The notes below the pieces were generated by a model. That model saw nothing but the letters and a program-made list of their open reading frames with translations. It was not told the DNA's origin and did no database searches. Below, in pieces: positions 42,794-52,751 of a stretch of DNA of 64,000 nt (position 1 is the stretch's first letter; each line of letters begins with the position of its first letter). The stretch is from DASPKM01 sp035628135 (lineage in GTDB: Bacteria > Bacteroidota > Bacteroidia > Chitinophagales > Chitinophagaceae). Position numbers and translations under genes: made by a program. The DNA is taken from positions 1 through 64,000 of the forward strand of contig DASPKM010000006.1 of assembly GCA_035628135.1 (NCBI GenBank). The letters run 5' to 3'.

Positions 42794-42803
42794 TACGCAT
42801 CAT

Positions 42804-42876
42804 TGGCTCATAAAGCCAATAGGTCATTAAGTGTATACCTAATGACCTATTAACTCAATGACTTATTGACGACTTT
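42804..42876. repeat. GTCATTRR repeat, copy 3, forming an inverted-repeat hairpin between argS and a TPR gene
   Basis: AATAGGTCATTA (about 42818-42829) and TAATGACCTATT (about 42840-42851) are a perfect 12-bp inverted repeat around a 10-base loop. ACTCAATGACTTATTGACG follows to 42871. The units match those at 25.4, 26.6 and 57.7 kb. Placed between convergent genes, the hairpin could serve as a terminator, although it lacks a T tract. Confidence 0.65.
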
Positions 42877-43905
42877 TTAAAACTGCGGCATTTGCTTCTT
42901 CTCCTTCAAATGTCTCAGTGAAGGGTCCATTTCAATGGCTTTGTCGCAAAGCTGCGCCCCTTTTTCCTTCTCGCCTTTTCTCTGGTAAGAAAGCCCGATC
43001 ATGTACAAGGCTTTTGCATTCTCCTTATCGTAATAAAGCATACGGTCCCAATACTCGATGGCTTCAGGATACTTGCCTGTTTTAAAGTGAGCATCGGCAA
43101 GGCTCCACAACAGGACCATATCTGCCGGTTTCTTTTCCAGCAATTTTTTCATGAGGTCGATACCACGTTGGGGTTGTCCTGCCCTGATGTAAGCATTGGA
43201 CAAATTTTCCAGTACATCATTAGTAGCTGGATAGCCCTTGGCCATGGCCAGCTCAAAATATTCAATGGCTTTTTTGGGATTGGGAATGGCGAAATAAGTA
43301 AGGCCGGTCTCGTAATACCAGTTTGCCTTAGTAGAATCTTTTGCCAGGGCCTGCTCAAAAAACTGAACGGCCATTTTGTAATTGCTCATGTCTACCATGC
43401 TGCGGGCGATCAGGTAAGGTATTTCCGCATTGTCAGGATTTTCCTTGGCAGCGGCCTGCAGGTATTTATATGAATCCCCGTAGTTCTCCTGTTCGTAATA
43501 GCTTTTGCCGAGAATATAGTTATAGCCGTTGATATTGCGTTGCTTCATCAATTCGGCATATTGTATGGCCTGGGGCCAGCGGCGAAGCGAGAAGTTCAGT
43601 TTTGCCAATTGCTCCAGCACTATGGCATCATCATTCCTCAACTGATGAGCCTGCTCGAAGTGCATGCGCGCCTGGTCATATTTACGCAGCTCGGAAGCAG
43701 TAAAGCCTGCTTCTTTCTGGTATTCAGCCTTCTTCGGATCATATTGCAAAGCTTTCTGAAATTGCTGGTAAGCCACCATGTAACGGCGGGCGTTTTTTTC
43801 TTCAACACCCTTATTGAAATAGTAAGCAGCGCTGTCTGGCAACTGGCTGAATGCGGTGGAAATAAATAAACTTGAAGCAGCGATAGTGAGCAGGAGATTT
43901 TTCAT
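42877..43905 (-). CDS. Secreted TPR-repeat protein
   Basis: 342 residues from the ATG at 43905 (MKNLLLTIAASSLFISTAFSQ, signal peptide). At least eight tetratricopeptide repeats follow from about residue 30, for example AAYYFNKGVEEKNARRYMVA, KAEYQKEAGFTASELRKYDQA, ANWYYETGLTYFAIPNPKKA and ALYMIGLSYQRKGEKEKGA. TPR proteins are binding scaffolds; in the periplasm of Bacteroidota they often work with secretion or outer-membrane assembly, but no partner is evident here. It ends next to a GTCATTRR repeat. Confidence 0.88.
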   Translation of the reverse strand: MKNLLLTIAASSLFISTAFSQLPDSAAYYFNKGVEEKNARRYMVAYQQFQKALQYDPKKAEYQKEAGFTASELRKYDQARMHFEQAHQLRNDDAIVLEQLAKLNFSLRRWPQAIQYAELMKQRNINGYNYILGKSYYEQENYGDSYKYLQAAAKENPDNAEIPYLIARSMVDMSNYKMAVQFFEQALAKDSTKANWYYETGLTYFAIPNPKKAIEYFELAMAKGYPATNDVLENLSNAYIRAGQPQRGIDLMKKLLEKKPADMVLLWSLADAHFKTGKYPEAIEYWDRMLYYDKENAKALYMIGLSYQRKGEKEKGAQLCDKAIEMDPSLRHLKEKKQMPQF

Positions 43906-43967
43906 AAAGTATCTGGAATAAGAACGCAAAATTACGGCCGTTTGGTCTATGGTAATTGTTAAATCAA

Positions 43968-45914
43968 TTACTTCAATACGACAGCCCCCAACGGCGGTAA
44001 ATGCACGTTTATTTCGTACAGGTGTTCATTTTTATCCACAATAGTAGTTTGTATGTCGGGGTTAATGGTATCCCCTGTGCCCCAATACTTTTTGGAGTCG
44101 CTGTTGAAGATCTCTTTCCATTCGGGCTTGCCATAGGTCTGCACTTTCCAGTCAAGCCTTACTACTGGTGTAAGGTTCAATAATACTAATATATCATCTT
44201 CGGGATTATTGCCTTTGCGGCGATAGCAAATTACGCTTTCGTACCGATGGTTCAGGTCGACCCATTCAAAGCCGCCCAGGGAGAATTGCAGCTCGTACAT
44301 GGCGGGTTCGGTGCGCAATAATTCATTCAGGTCCCGCACGCAATCTTTCAGCAATTTATGCGCGTCGAACTCCAATAGTTCCCATTGCAATTCACTTTTA
44401 TAGTTCCATTCGCTGGTGGCGCCGAACTCGCAGCCCATGAACAATAATTTGGCGCCCGGATGCGTCCACATATACGTGTACATCAATCGCAGGTTTGCAA
44501 ATTTTTGCCATTCGTCGCCGGGCATCTTGTATAGCATCGGGCTCTTGCCATGCACCACTTCGTCGTGGCTGAAAGGCAGCATGAAGTTTTCATCATAGAA
44601 ATACATCATGCTGAACGAAAATTTATTCTGGTGAAATTGCCTGAACAGGGGGTCCATCTTAAAATAATCCAGCGTATCGTGCATCCACCCCATCATCCAT
44701 TTCATGCCAAAGCCAAGCCCTCCCTGGAAGGTAGGTCTCGAAATGCCGGGCCAGTCGGTAGCTTCTTCAGCAATGGTTTGCACATCGGGAAAATCGCGGA
44801 AAATGGTTTCGTTCAGGTCTTTTACAAATGCAATGGCTTCCAGGTTGCCGTCGCCGCCGAATTCATTGGGTTCCCATTGACCGTGCTCGCGGGAATAGTT
44901 CAATTTAAGCATCGAAGAAACCGCATCCACGCGCAATCCATCAGCATGGAATTTTTCGAACCAGAAACGTGCGCTGCTGATGAGGAAAGATTTTACTTCT
45001 CCCCTCTTATAGTTAAAAATATAACTGTTCCAATCCGGATGAAAACCCTTACGCATGTCCGCATACTCATAGGTATGCGTTCCATCGAACATGAACAATC
45101 CATGCGCATCGTAGGGAAAATGTGAAGGCACCCAATCCAGTATCACGCCAATGCCTTCGCGGTGAAAAGCATTTACCAGCTCCATGAATTGTTGCGGGTC
45201 GCCAAAACGCGAAGTAGGCGCAAAATAACCGGTGCATTGGTAACCCCAACTGCCGTCGAAGGGATGTTCCATGATGGGCATGAGCTCAATATGCGTATAC
45301 CCCATTTCTTTTACATACGGCACCAGGCGCTCCCTTATCTGGTCATAGGTATTGTATACTTCTTCATTGTTCTTGTCGGGCCGCATCCAGCTATGCAAGT
45401 GCACTTCGTACACGCTCCAGGGAGCGTCGAGCTTATTCACCTGGCCCCGGTCTTTCATCCATTCATCATCCCCCCAATCATAATCCAGGTTCCAGGTGAT
45501 GGTAGCCGTATCGGGGCGCACCTCCCAAAAATTACCATAGGGATCGCCTTTGTCCAGCTTCATTCCCTTATATCCATGAATATGGTATTTATATACTTCC
45601 CCCTTGCGCATGTTGGGAATAAAGCCCTCCCAGATGCCCGATTTATCCAACCGCACAAATAAGGGATGCGCTGCAGTATCCCAATCGTTGAAGTTGCCTA
45701 TGACCGATACATAAGAAGCGTTGGGTGCCCATACCGCAAAGTAGTATCCCCCGGTATTCATCACTTCCATGAAGTGTGAGCCAAACAGGTCATAGGCCCT
45801 GTACAATGTTCCATGTTGGAAATTGGCGATGTCTTCGCCCTGGAAACGGGAGTAGTTCCAAACCGGTTTGGTAGTGTCCACAAAATGAAAATCCTCGTAT
45901 CGCTGTCGCGCCAT
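43968..45914 (-). CDS. glgB: 1,4-alpha-glucan branching enzyme
   Basis: 648 residues from the ATG at 45914 (MARQRYEDFHFVDTTKPVWNY). The N-terminal CBM48 is near 40-150 (GGYYFAVWAPNASYVSVIGNFNDW). The GH13_9 catalytic barrel has WGYQCTGYFAPTSRFG, DGLRVDAVSSML (nucleophile Asp), TIAEEATDWP (acid/base Glu) and LPFSHDEVVHG (transition-state Asp), followed by a C-terminal beta domain. The enzyme introduces alpha-1,6 branches into glycogen. It lacks the extra N1 domain of long E. coli-type GlgB. It is separate from the glgC/glgA operon 9 kb away and divergent from the outer-membrane receptor gene. Confidence 0.96.
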   Translation of the reverse strand: MARQRYEDFHFVDTTKPVWNYSRFQGEDIANFQHGTLYRAYDLFGSHFMEVMNTGGYYFAVWAPNASYVSVIGNFNDWDTAAHPLFVRLDKSGIWEGFIPNMRKGEVYKYHIHGYKGMKLDKGDPYGNFWEVRPDTATITWNLDYDWGDDEWMKDRGQVNKLDAPWSVYEVHLHSWMRPDKNNEEVYNTYDQIRERLVPYVKEMGYTHIELMPIMEHPFDGSWGYQCTGYFAPTSRFGDPQQFMELVNAFHREGIGVILDWVPSHFPYDAHGLFMFDGTHTYEYADMRKGFHPDWNSYIFNYKRGEVKSFLISSARFWFEKFHADGLRVDAVSSMLKLNYSREHGQWEPNEFGGDGNLEAIAFVKDLNETIFRDFPDVQTIAEEATDWPGISRPTFQGGLGFGMKWMMGWMHDTLDYFKMDPLFRQFHQNKFSFSMMYFYDENFMLPFSHDEVVHGKSPMLYKMPGDEWQKFANLRLMYTYMWTHPGAKLLFMGCEFGATSEWNYKSELQWELLEFDAHKLLKDCVRDLNELLRTEPAMYELQFSLGGFEWVDLNHRYESVICYRRKGNNPEDDILVLLNLTPVVRLDWKVQTYGKPEWKEIFNSDSKKYWGTGDTINPDIQTTIVDKNEHLYEINVHLPPLGAVVLK

Positions 45915-46043
45915 TCGTGTAATTAACAAGCCATTTAACCTAAAATTAAGAACGAGGCGTTAATTTACATCTTTATGACAGATATTCGCCTACGAAACTG
46001 TTCGTTTACGTGCCGTTGAATCCCTAAAAAACTGGAACTACTG

Positions 46044-48845
46044 ATGAGAAAACTTCTAGCAATCCTGGTCATTGGACTGGCAGCCAGCCAATTTTCCTTT
46101 GCCCAGTCCGGTTCTATTAAAGGTGTCATCTCCGACACGCTTAACCAAAAAACATTACAGCACGCTGTTATTACCGCCATTCGCAAAGGCGATTCGGTGA
46201 TGGTAGCTTTTACGCGCAGCGGGCCCTCAGGCGAGTTCAGCCTGAAAAACCTGCCCGCTGGCAAGCTCATTGTCAAAGTAACTTTTCCCAAATACGCTGA
46301 TTTTATCGATGAGGTCACCGTTACTGATGGACAGCAGGCTGACATGGGAAAGCTTAGCCTTATACTAAAAAGCCAGTTGCTCGCAGAAGTGGTAGTAAGC
46401 CAGAAATTGGGCGCCATCCGCATCAAGGGCGACACCACCGTGTACATGGCAGACAGCTTTAAGGTCAAGGAAGGCGCGAACGTGGAAGAGCTTTTGAAAA
46501 AAATGCCGGGCATACAAGTGAACAAGAATGGCGAAATAACCGCCCAGGGCGAAAAAGTGCAGAAAGTCCTGGTAGATGGAGAAGAATTCTTCAGCGATGA
46601 CCCGGCGGTAGTAACACAAAACCTGCGCGCCGATGCAGTGAAGACCGTACAAGTATTCGATAAAAAAAGCGACCAGGCCACATTTACGGGTATCGATGAT
46701 GGTGAAAAATCCAAGACCATCAACCTGCAATTGAAGGAAGACCGTAAGAAAGGATTTTTCGGCAAAGCAAAACTGGCGGGAGGAATTCCCAACAGCTTCG
46801 AGAATGAAGGCATGCTGAATGCATTCAGGGGAAAGCGAAAAGTAGCGGTGTTCGGCACCATGGCCAATACAGGCAAGGCGGGACTGAACTGGCAGGACAA
46901 TGAAAAATTCGGAGGCGGGTCCAACCTGCAATTCAATGAAGAGGAAGGTTATTTCTATTCCATGTTCGAAAGCGATGAGTTCAATACCTGGGGCGGCCGT
47001 TATAGCGGCGAAGGATTACCGGCTGCCTGGACCGCCGGCGCACACTTCTCCAATAAATGGAACGCCGATAAAAGGAATCTCAATATCAATTATCGCTATT
47101 ACAAGCAGAATATAGAAGTCGACGGCATCAGGAAAACCCAAACCATACTTCCCAACACGCAGTATTTTGCCAATGAAGCACGCAAAACGTTTAACCAGAA
47201 CGTCCGCCACCAGTTGAACGGGTTTTATGATTTCCAGCTGGATTCATTTAGCAGCTTCAAGCTAACGGTGGCGGGTACGCGCACAATTGGCCGCAGCCTT
47301 GCGAATTATGAAGGATTGACGGTAAACGAGAACAACCGCAAGATCAACGAGAGCGGCCGCACCCTTCGTTCCGAAGGAGAAAAGCAGCAGTTTAACTCCA
47401 GCCTGCTGTTCAGGCATAAATTCCAAAAGAAAGGAAGAACGCTGTCGGTGAATGTGGACCAAACGTTCAATTCCAATGAAACAGAAGGTTTCCTCACATT
47501 TGATAACCTTACGTTCGATACCTCCGGCGCCTTCCTGCGCAAGGACACGGTTGACCAACGGAAGCTGAACAGCATTCAAACGCTCACGCTCAATTCCAGG
47601 GCATCGTATACCGAGCCGCTTTCCAAAACCACCTTCCTGGAAATGAACTATGGCTACCGCGTAAGCAATAGCGAGGCATTGCGCAATACATTCAATAAAA
47701 CTTTCAACGGCAACATACCCAAATACGAAGCCAGGGACTCCTTGTTCAGCAACGACTACGAGTTCCGCATCAATACACAGATCGGCGGATTGAACCTGCG
47801 TGTGAACAAGAAAAATTTCGTGTATTCCATAGGCGGTAATATTTCGTACGCGAAGTTCCGCCAGACCGACATGACTACCGATTCAGTGTTCAGCTATACG
47901 TACCTGAACCTTTTCCCGCGTGCGAACTTCCGTTACAATCTCGGCCCGCAACGCAGGATCAGCTTCAACTACAATGGCAATACCCGTCAACCTAGCCTGG
48001 AGCAGATACAACCGATCCGCGAGAATACCGATCCGCTGAACATACAAATAGGCAATGCCGACCTGAAACAGGAATTCAGGCATAACCTCTCACTGAACTT
48101 CAGTGACTATAAGGTGCTCACCAGCCGCAACGTGTACCTAAGCACCAACTTTTCTTTTGTGGATAATGCCATCAGCAGCCGGTCGACCGTTGACTCCGTG
48201 AACCGCAGGACCACGCAATATGTGAACGTGGATGGCAATTATAATTTCAACCTGTGGATGGGCTATTGGTTCCAGATAAAAAAATTGAACCTGCACATGG
48301 GCTTCAACGGAGGCGGCTTCATAGGCAAGTTCAACAACTTCGTGAACGACCGGAAGAATGTGAACGACAACAGCAATTTTAATATCAGGATGGACATCTG
48401 GCACGAAAAGGAAAACAAATATTCTTTCAGGATTGCTCCCGGTGTTACAAGGAACCGCAGCAAATCATCGCTGCGTCCCGACATCGTTACCAAATATTGG
48501 ACCAGCGAAAGCGATATCGAAGGAACGGTGCAGCTTCCCTGGAAACTGGAATTGAATTCCGTTGCCACTTTCCAGTTCAGGCAAAAGACCAGCGTGTTCG
48601 ACCGCGACCTGAACACCATCCGCTGGAATGCTTACCTGGGTAAGAAGTTCTGGAAGAACAATGCAGGTGAGGTGAGGCTGAGCGTGTTCGACATCCTGAA
48701 CCAGAACCTGGGCTTCCAGCGCAATGCCACCAGCAATTTTATCAGCGAGAACACGTACAATACCATACGCCGTTACTGGTTGATAAGCTTTACCTGGAAT
48801 TTCACGAAGAACGCGGCCACAACCGGTAACGGAGCAGGCCATTAA
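46044..48845 (+). CDS. TonB-receptor-like outer-membrane beta-barrel protein (OMP_b-brl_3)
   Basis: 933 residues. Signal peptide MRKLLAILVIGLAASQFSFAQ, then a carboxypeptidase-regulatory-like domain (GSIKGVISDTLNQKTLQHAV, about 23-105). A plug-like segment follows with GDTTVYMADSFKVKEGANVEELLKKMPG and KVLVDGEEFFSDDP. A large C-terminal beta barrel with many R/Y/N-ended strands closes with YRRYWLISFTWNFTKN-like sequence. Such proteins lack a clear TonB box and are thought to take part in import or in assembly of surface structures. The next gene, 11 bases on, encodes a GLPGLI protein, a usual partner of this family, so the two likely form a functional pair. Confidence 0.9.
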   Translation: MRKLLAILVIGLAASQFSFAQSGSIKGVISDTLNQKTLQHAVITAIRKGDSVMVAFTRSGPSGEFSLKNLPAGKLIVKVTFPKYADFIDEVTVTDGQQADMGKLSLILKSQLLAEVVVSQKLGAIRIKGDTTVYMADSFKVKEGANVEELLKKMPGIQVNKNGEITAQGEKVQKVLVDGEEFFSDDPAVVTQNLRADAVKTVQVFDKKSDQATFTGIDDGEKSKTINLQLKEDRKKGFFGKAKLAGGIPNSFENEGMLNAFRGKRKVAVFGTMANTGKAGLNWQDNEKFGGGSNLQFNEEEGYFYSMFESDEFNTWGGRYSGEGLPAAWTAGAHFSNKWNADKRNLNINYRYYKQNIEVDGIRKTQTILPNTQYFANEARKTFNQNVRHQLNGFYDFQLDSFSSFKLTVAGTRTIGRSLANYEGLTVNENNRKINESGRTLRSEGEKQQFNSSLLFRHKFQKKGRTLSVNVDQTFNSNETEGFLTFDNLTFDTSGAFLRKDTVDQRKLNSIQTLTLNSRASYTEPLSKTTFLEMNYGYRVSNSEALRNTFNKTFNGNIPKYEARDSLFSNDYEFRINTQIGGLNLRVNKKNFVYSIGGNISYAKFRQTDMTTDSVFSYTYLNLFPRANFRYNLGPQRRISFNYNGNTRQPSLEQIQPIRENTDPLNIQIGNADLKQEFRHNLSLNFSDYKVLTSRNVYLSTNFSFVDNAISSRSTVDSVNRRTTQYVNVDGNYNFNLWMGYWFQIKKLNLHMGFNGGGFIGKFNNFVNDRKNVNDNSNFNIRMDIWHEKENKYSFRIAPGVTRNRSKSSLRPDIVTKYWTSESDIEGTVQLPWKLELNSVATFQFRQKTSVFDRDLNTIRWNAYLGKKFWKNNAGEVRLSVFDILNQNLGFQRNATSNFISENTYNTIRRYWLISFTWNFTKNAATTGNGAGH

Positions 48846-48856
48846 AATAAATTATT

Positions 48857-49594
48857 ATGAAGTATCTATTGATATTTGGATTACTGCTTGCGGGAACTTT
48901 CGCGCATGCACAAACGCAGTTCCTGGCCAAGGGAAAGATCGAGTTCGAGCGAAAGATCAATGTGCACCGCCAGTACGAACCTCAAGAGAACGATAGTTGG
49001 TTCAAGGAATACATTTCCAAGCTCCCGAAATTCCATACTTCCTATTTCGACCTGTATTTTTCCGACGATAAGACCGTGTACAAGCACAATCGTGACGGGG
49101 ATGGCCCGAAGAACTTCTGGGGCATCGGCCCATCGAAGGAAAACACCATCATGGTCGATCTTTCGAAAGGCATGTTCACCGGCGCCAAAAGAGTGTTCGA
49201 GGAAAACTACCTGATACAGGACAGTACGCGCAAGCTGGAATGGAAGATCAGCGACGAAACTAGGACCATTGCCGGCTTTGAATGCAGAAAGGCTGTTGGT
49301 AAAATTTGCGACTCCGTATATGTAGTGGCATTTTATACCGATGAAATACTGGTAAGTGGTGGACCGGAATCATTCAATGGACTGCCCGGTATGATACTGG
49401 GGCTGGCCATTCCACGCCTGTATACTACCTGGTTTGCAACCAAGGTTCAATTGATAGAGCCAAAAGACGCCGACCTGGCCGCTCCCACCCGCGGCAAAAA
49501 AGTAAACCACAAAGCGCTCGAGGCCACGCTGCAAAAATCATTGAAAGATTGGGGAAAGGAAGGACAAAGGAATATTTGGTGGGTAATGTTGTGA
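48857..49594 (+). CDS. GLPGLI family protein
   Basis: 245 residues with signal peptide MKYLLIFGLLLAGTFAHAQ. The family motif appears as GPESFNGLPGMILGLAIP (about 175-192), preceded by GFECRKAVGKICDSVYVVAFYT. GLPGLI proteins (TIGR01200) are periplasmic, Bacteroidota-specific and of unknown function; they repeatedly occur next to OMP_b-brl_3/TonB-type receptors, as here. Co-transcription with the receptor is very likely. Confidence 0.92.
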   Translation: MKYLLIFGLLLAGTFAHAQTQFLAKGKIEFERKINVHRQYEPQENDSWFKEYISKLPKFHTSYFDLYFSDDKTVYKHNRDGDGPKNFWGIGPSKENTIMVDLSKGMFTGAKRVFEENYLIQDSTRKLEWKISDETRTIAGFECRKAVGKICDSVYVVAFYTDEILVSGGPESFNGLPGMILGLAIPRLYTTWFATKVQLIEPKDADLAAPTRGKKVNHKALEATLQKSLKDWGKEGQRNIWWVML

Positions 49595-49613
49595 TGCATT
49601 ACTAAATTACGGC

Positions 49614-50186
49614 ATGGACAGCGTTTATTTCGAGGACCTGAAATTCGAAAAGCAGGATTTTTCAGAAGCGGGTTTACAACGGGGCGAATATGAAGGCTGC
49701 ACGTTTGTGAACTGCAATTTCTCTAATACAGACCTCTCGGGAATTCATTTCAGCGAATGCGCATTCCTTGCTTGTAACATCAGCATGGTTAAGCTGGAGA
49801 AGACCGCGTTCAAGGACATACAATTCAGGGATTGTAAGCTGCTCGGCCTCCGCTTTGAAACCTGCAGTGATTTTTTGTTCGAAGTGGATTTCGACAATTG
49901 CATGCTTAACCTTTCCTCATTCCTGGAAAGAAAACTGAAAAAAACAAGCTTTAAAAATTCCAGCCTCATCGAAGTAGACTTCACCGGCGCTGATCTTACC
50001 AATGCGGTATTCCATAATTGTGACCTGCAAAGGGCCATATTTGAAAATACGATGCTCGAAAACACTGATTTCCGCACTGCCCGCAATTATTCTTTCGACC
50101 CGGACGTTAACAAAATGAAAAAAGCAAAATTCTCATACCCGGGAGTTTTGGGATTGTTGGAAAAATATGATATTGAGATAGAATAA
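49614..50186 (+). CDS. Pentapeptide repeat protein (Qnr-like)
   Basis: 190 residues, almost entirely pentapeptide repeats of the form A(D/N)LxX: CTFVNCNFSNTDLSGIHFSEC, AFKDIQFRDCKLLGLRFETC, VDFTGADLTNAVFHNCDLQRA. The C-terminal part NYSFDPDVNKMKKAKFSYPG resembles the dimerisation tail of Qnr proteins, which form right-handed quadrilateral helices that mimic DNA and protect gyrase. Whether this one protects gyrase is unknown. It lies 19 bases after the GLPGLI gene and 3 bases before the next gene, so it sits in that operon by position. Confidence 0.88.
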   Translation: MDSVYFEDLKFEKQDFSEAGLQRGEYEGCTFVNCNFSNTDLSGIHFSECAFLACNISMVKLEKTAFKDIQFRDCKLLGLRFETCSDFLFEVDFDNCMLNLSSFLERKLKKTSFKNSSLIEVDFTGADLTNAVFHNCDLQRAIFENTMLENTDFRTARNYSFDPDVNKMKKAKFSYPGVLGLLEKYDIEIE

Positions 50187-50189
50187 TCT

Positions 50190-50888
50190 ATGAAACCATT
50201 TTTTACTTGCTTACTCCTGCTGGCTGCCGGCCTTGTTTATGGACAAGCCTTTACCTACCCCGCCATTCAACAAAAAGCAACACGCCTCGAAGACTTTGTG
50301 CCCGCTAACTGGACCTTGATGGACTATGCAACCGGCGACCTCAACAAAGACAAGTTGAAAGATGCGGCAATGGTGTTGGAATACCGCGACAGCATACAGA
50401 TTGTAAAAGCAACAAAGGATACTGTAATAACACAACCGAGAATGCTGCTCATCGTATTCAAAGATTCTACCGACGAATATTACTACGTGGCTGAGCAAAG
50501 CCAATCCTTTATCCAGAACCACGACAACCCAATAATGTCAGATCCATTTGAAGGCATTTATATCAATAAAGGCATCCTGCAAATCGATTTCAGTTTCTTC
50601 GCCAGTATGGGAAGCTGGTATATGAGCGGCACTTCCTATAAGTTCCGTTACCAGCAAGGGGAATTTGTGTTGATCGGCGCCGATAAGCATTCCATCCATC
50701 GCGGTTCTTTGGATTACGAGGAATACAGCTACAATTTCCTTACTAAGAAAAGAAGCCTGACAAAAGGAAATGAAGGTGATAGCAAGAAGAAAACCACCTG
50801 GAAAACCCTGAACATTCCAGTGCTTAAAACGCTCAAAACGCTGCGGGAACCTTATACCTGGGAAGTTGAAAAAGATAAATTCCTGTAG
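50190..50888 (+). CDS. Hypothetical secreted protein
   Basis: 232 residues with signal peptide MKPFFTCLLLLAAGLVYGQ. The mature part includes DYATGDLNKDKLKDAAMVLEY, which resembles an FG-GAP/EF-hand-like DxDxDxxxD calcium loop (DLNKDKLKDA), then ISFFASMGSWYMSGTSYKFRYQQGEF-type beta text. I do not recognise a named family with confidence. It is 3 bases after the pentapeptide gene, and its stop abuts that of the convergent GH13 gene. Confidence 0.7.
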   Translation: MKPFFTCLLLLAAGLVYGQAFTYPAIQQKATRLEDFVPANWTLMDYATGDLNKDKLKDAAMVLEYRDSIQIVKATKDTVITQPRMLLIVFKDSTDEYYYVAEQSQSFIQNHDNPIMSDPFEGIYINKGILQIDFSFFASMGSWYMSGTSYKFRYQQGEFVLIGADKHSIHRGSLDYEEYSYNFLTKKRSLTKGNEGDSKKKTTWKTLNIPVLKTLKTLREPYTWEVEKDKFL

Positions 50889-52751
50889 TTACTTCCTCAA
50901 TTCCATCACCAATAAATACTTCCCTCCCACCGTTAGCGTAGGTTCCAGGTTAAAAGTATTTCCGGTAGCCACGTCATACGCTTTGGTAAATCCATTCATG
51001 CGCTCTGAAAAGCGCGAAAGGTTGAGTGTAACCGGCCCGTCATTCTGGTTCATCACGCACATGATGGTTTGCTTGTTGTCGTAACGGAAATACACATACG
51101 CTCCATTCTCCGGCACGTACTGCATCATCTTACCGCTCTTTATGGCCGATGAATTTTTCCTGAAATTGGCCAGCGTCCGCACGTAGTTGAATGCATTGTT
51201 TTCCTGCTCGGTCCTGCCGGCGGCGGTGAATTTATTACTTGCGTCGCCGGGCCATCCCCCAGGAAAATCGAAGCGCACCATGGCATCCGTACGGCTCGTA
51301 GTTCCCGTCATCAGTATCTCGGTCCCATAATACAATTGCGGAATGCCCCTGAATGTCAGCAGCCAGGCAATGCCCATTTTGTATTTATCATAATTCTCAT
51401 TTACGACAGAATAAAAACGGCTCATGTCGTGATTGTCGAGGAAAATGCAGTTCTTCATCGGGTCCTTGTACACAAAATCATTGGTAGCCGTAAGGTATAA
51501 GCGGTTCACACCCTCTGTCCATCCGAAAGGTTGGTTCAGGGCAGAAAAAATGCCGTACATGTTCAATTGAAAATCCGTTACACCCGGCAAATTGCTTTTG
51601 TATTTGAGATTGTACATGCTCTCCATAAAAAAGCTCTGGTTCGGAACGCCGTGCACCCAGGTCTCCCCGAAAATGCCGATCTGCGGGTATTCGTCGAGCA
51701 GCGCTTTGTTGCAGCGGTTCATGAAGTCGAGGTCGTTGTATGCGTACGTGTCTATGCGCCATCCATCGATGCCAAATTCTTCTACCGTCCATATCGCGTG
51801 CTGTATCAGGAAATTGGCGACGAAGGGATTGCGGTGGTTCAAGTCGGGCATGAACGGCGTAAACCATCCATCGCTCATAATTTTTTTATCGATGGCCGAT
51901 GCGTAAGGGTCCATTAATACCTGGTCTTTGTAAGAAGTATTCTGGTACAATGGCCATTGATTGAACCAATCCTTCATGGGCATGTCCTGCACAAAAAAAT
52001 GCTCGCGTCCCACGTGGTTGTACACGGCATCCTGAATGATCTTCATGCCCTTTGCATGTGCGGCCTTTATAAGATCGTGGTAAGCCTGGTTGCCCCCCAG
52101 CCGAGGGTCGATGGTATAATGATCGGTAAATGCATATCCGTGAAAGGATTCACGCACCATGTCGTTTACAATTACGGGGTTTAACCAAATGGCCGTCACG
52201 CCCAGGTCGTGCAGGTAGTCCAGGCGTTGTTGCACGCCCTGCAAATCGCCGCCATGCCTGCCTTTGAGCGAATCGCGGCTGTTAACCACTTCCCTGAATC
52301 CCTGCAGCTTGTCATTGGAAGGATCTCCATTGGCAAAGCGGTCGGGCATAATGAGGTAAATGAGATCGGCGGCGGTAATCCCGAGTATGCGCGACTTTCC
52401 ATTTTCCTTGCTCCGTGCTTTCAATTCATACAATACATCGCCTTCTCCTTCCTCGGTTACAATATGAATTTTCATCTTCCCCGGCCTGGCAGTAGGCGAG
52501 ATCACCAGGTCCAGAAAAGCATAATTATTGTTTTCGCTCTTGGTCACCTTTACCAACCGCACGCCGGGCCAGGCAATCGAAAACTTCACCGTTCGAACGT
52601 TCATGCCCCGCACCATCAGTTGCAGGTTGGGATTTTTCATGCCTACCCACCAATGCGTGGGATAAATGCCTTCTACTTTGTAGCCGGAGGCAACAACGGT
52701 CAAAGAATAAAAGACCGCTACCAGTAAGATCAACCTTTTTTTCATATTCAT
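50889..52751 (-). CDS. Secreted GH13 alpha-amylase/neopullulanase-like enzyme (SusA-type)
   Basis: 620 residues with signal peptide MNMKKRLILLVAVFYSLTVVASG. The N-terminal beta domain (about 25-115, YPTHWWVGMKNPNLQLMV) is the cyclomaltodextrinase-type N domain. The GH13 barrel has DAVYNHVGRE, GWRIDTYAYND with nucleophile D334, FGETW with E363, and LDNHD with D442. A C-terminal beta domain ends the protein. It is expected to hydrolyse starch-derived oligosaccharides or cyclodextrins in the periplasm and supply maltose-type sugars to the MFS carrier encoded upstream in the same operon. It is the last gene of the glgA-glgC-MFS-lipoprotein-GH13 unit (ATGA overlap with the lipoprotein). Confidence 0.93.
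   Translation of the reverse strand: MNMKKRLILLVAVFYSLTVVASGYKVEGIYPTHWWVGMKNPNLQLMVRGMNVRTVKFSIAWPGVRLVKVTKSENNNYAFLDLVISPTARPGKMKIHIVTEEGEGDVLYELKARSKENGKSRILGITAADLIYLIMPDRFANGDPSNDKLQGFREVVNSRDSLKGRHGGDLQGVQQRLDYLHDLGVTAIWLNPVIVNDMVRESFHGYAFTDHYTIDPRLGGNQAYHDLIKAAHAKGMKIIQDAVYNHVGREHFFVQDMPMKDWFNQWPLYQNTSYKDQVLMDPYASAIDKKIMSDGWFTPFMPDLNHRNPFVANFLIQHAIWTVEEFGIDGWRIDTYAYNDLDFMNRCNKALLDEYPQIGIFGETWVHGVPNQSFFMESMYNLKYKSNLPGVTDFQLNMYGIFSALNQPFGWTEGVNRLYLTATNDFVYKDPMKNCIFLDNHDMSRFYSVVNENYDKYKMGIAWLLTFRGIPQLYYGTEILMTGTTSRTDAMVRFDFPGGWPGDASNKFTAAGRTEQENNAFNYVRTLANFRKNSSAIKSGKMMQYVPENGAYVYFRYDNKQTIMCVMNQNDGPVTLNLSRFSERMNGFTKAYDVATGNTFNLEPTLTVGGKYLLVMELRK

Noticed and set aside
45965..46936. A 323-codon minus-strand frame opposite the outer-membrane receptor
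   Set aside because: Shadow frame: Ser/Phe/Pro-rich and lacking family features, while the plus strand encodes a clear receptor.
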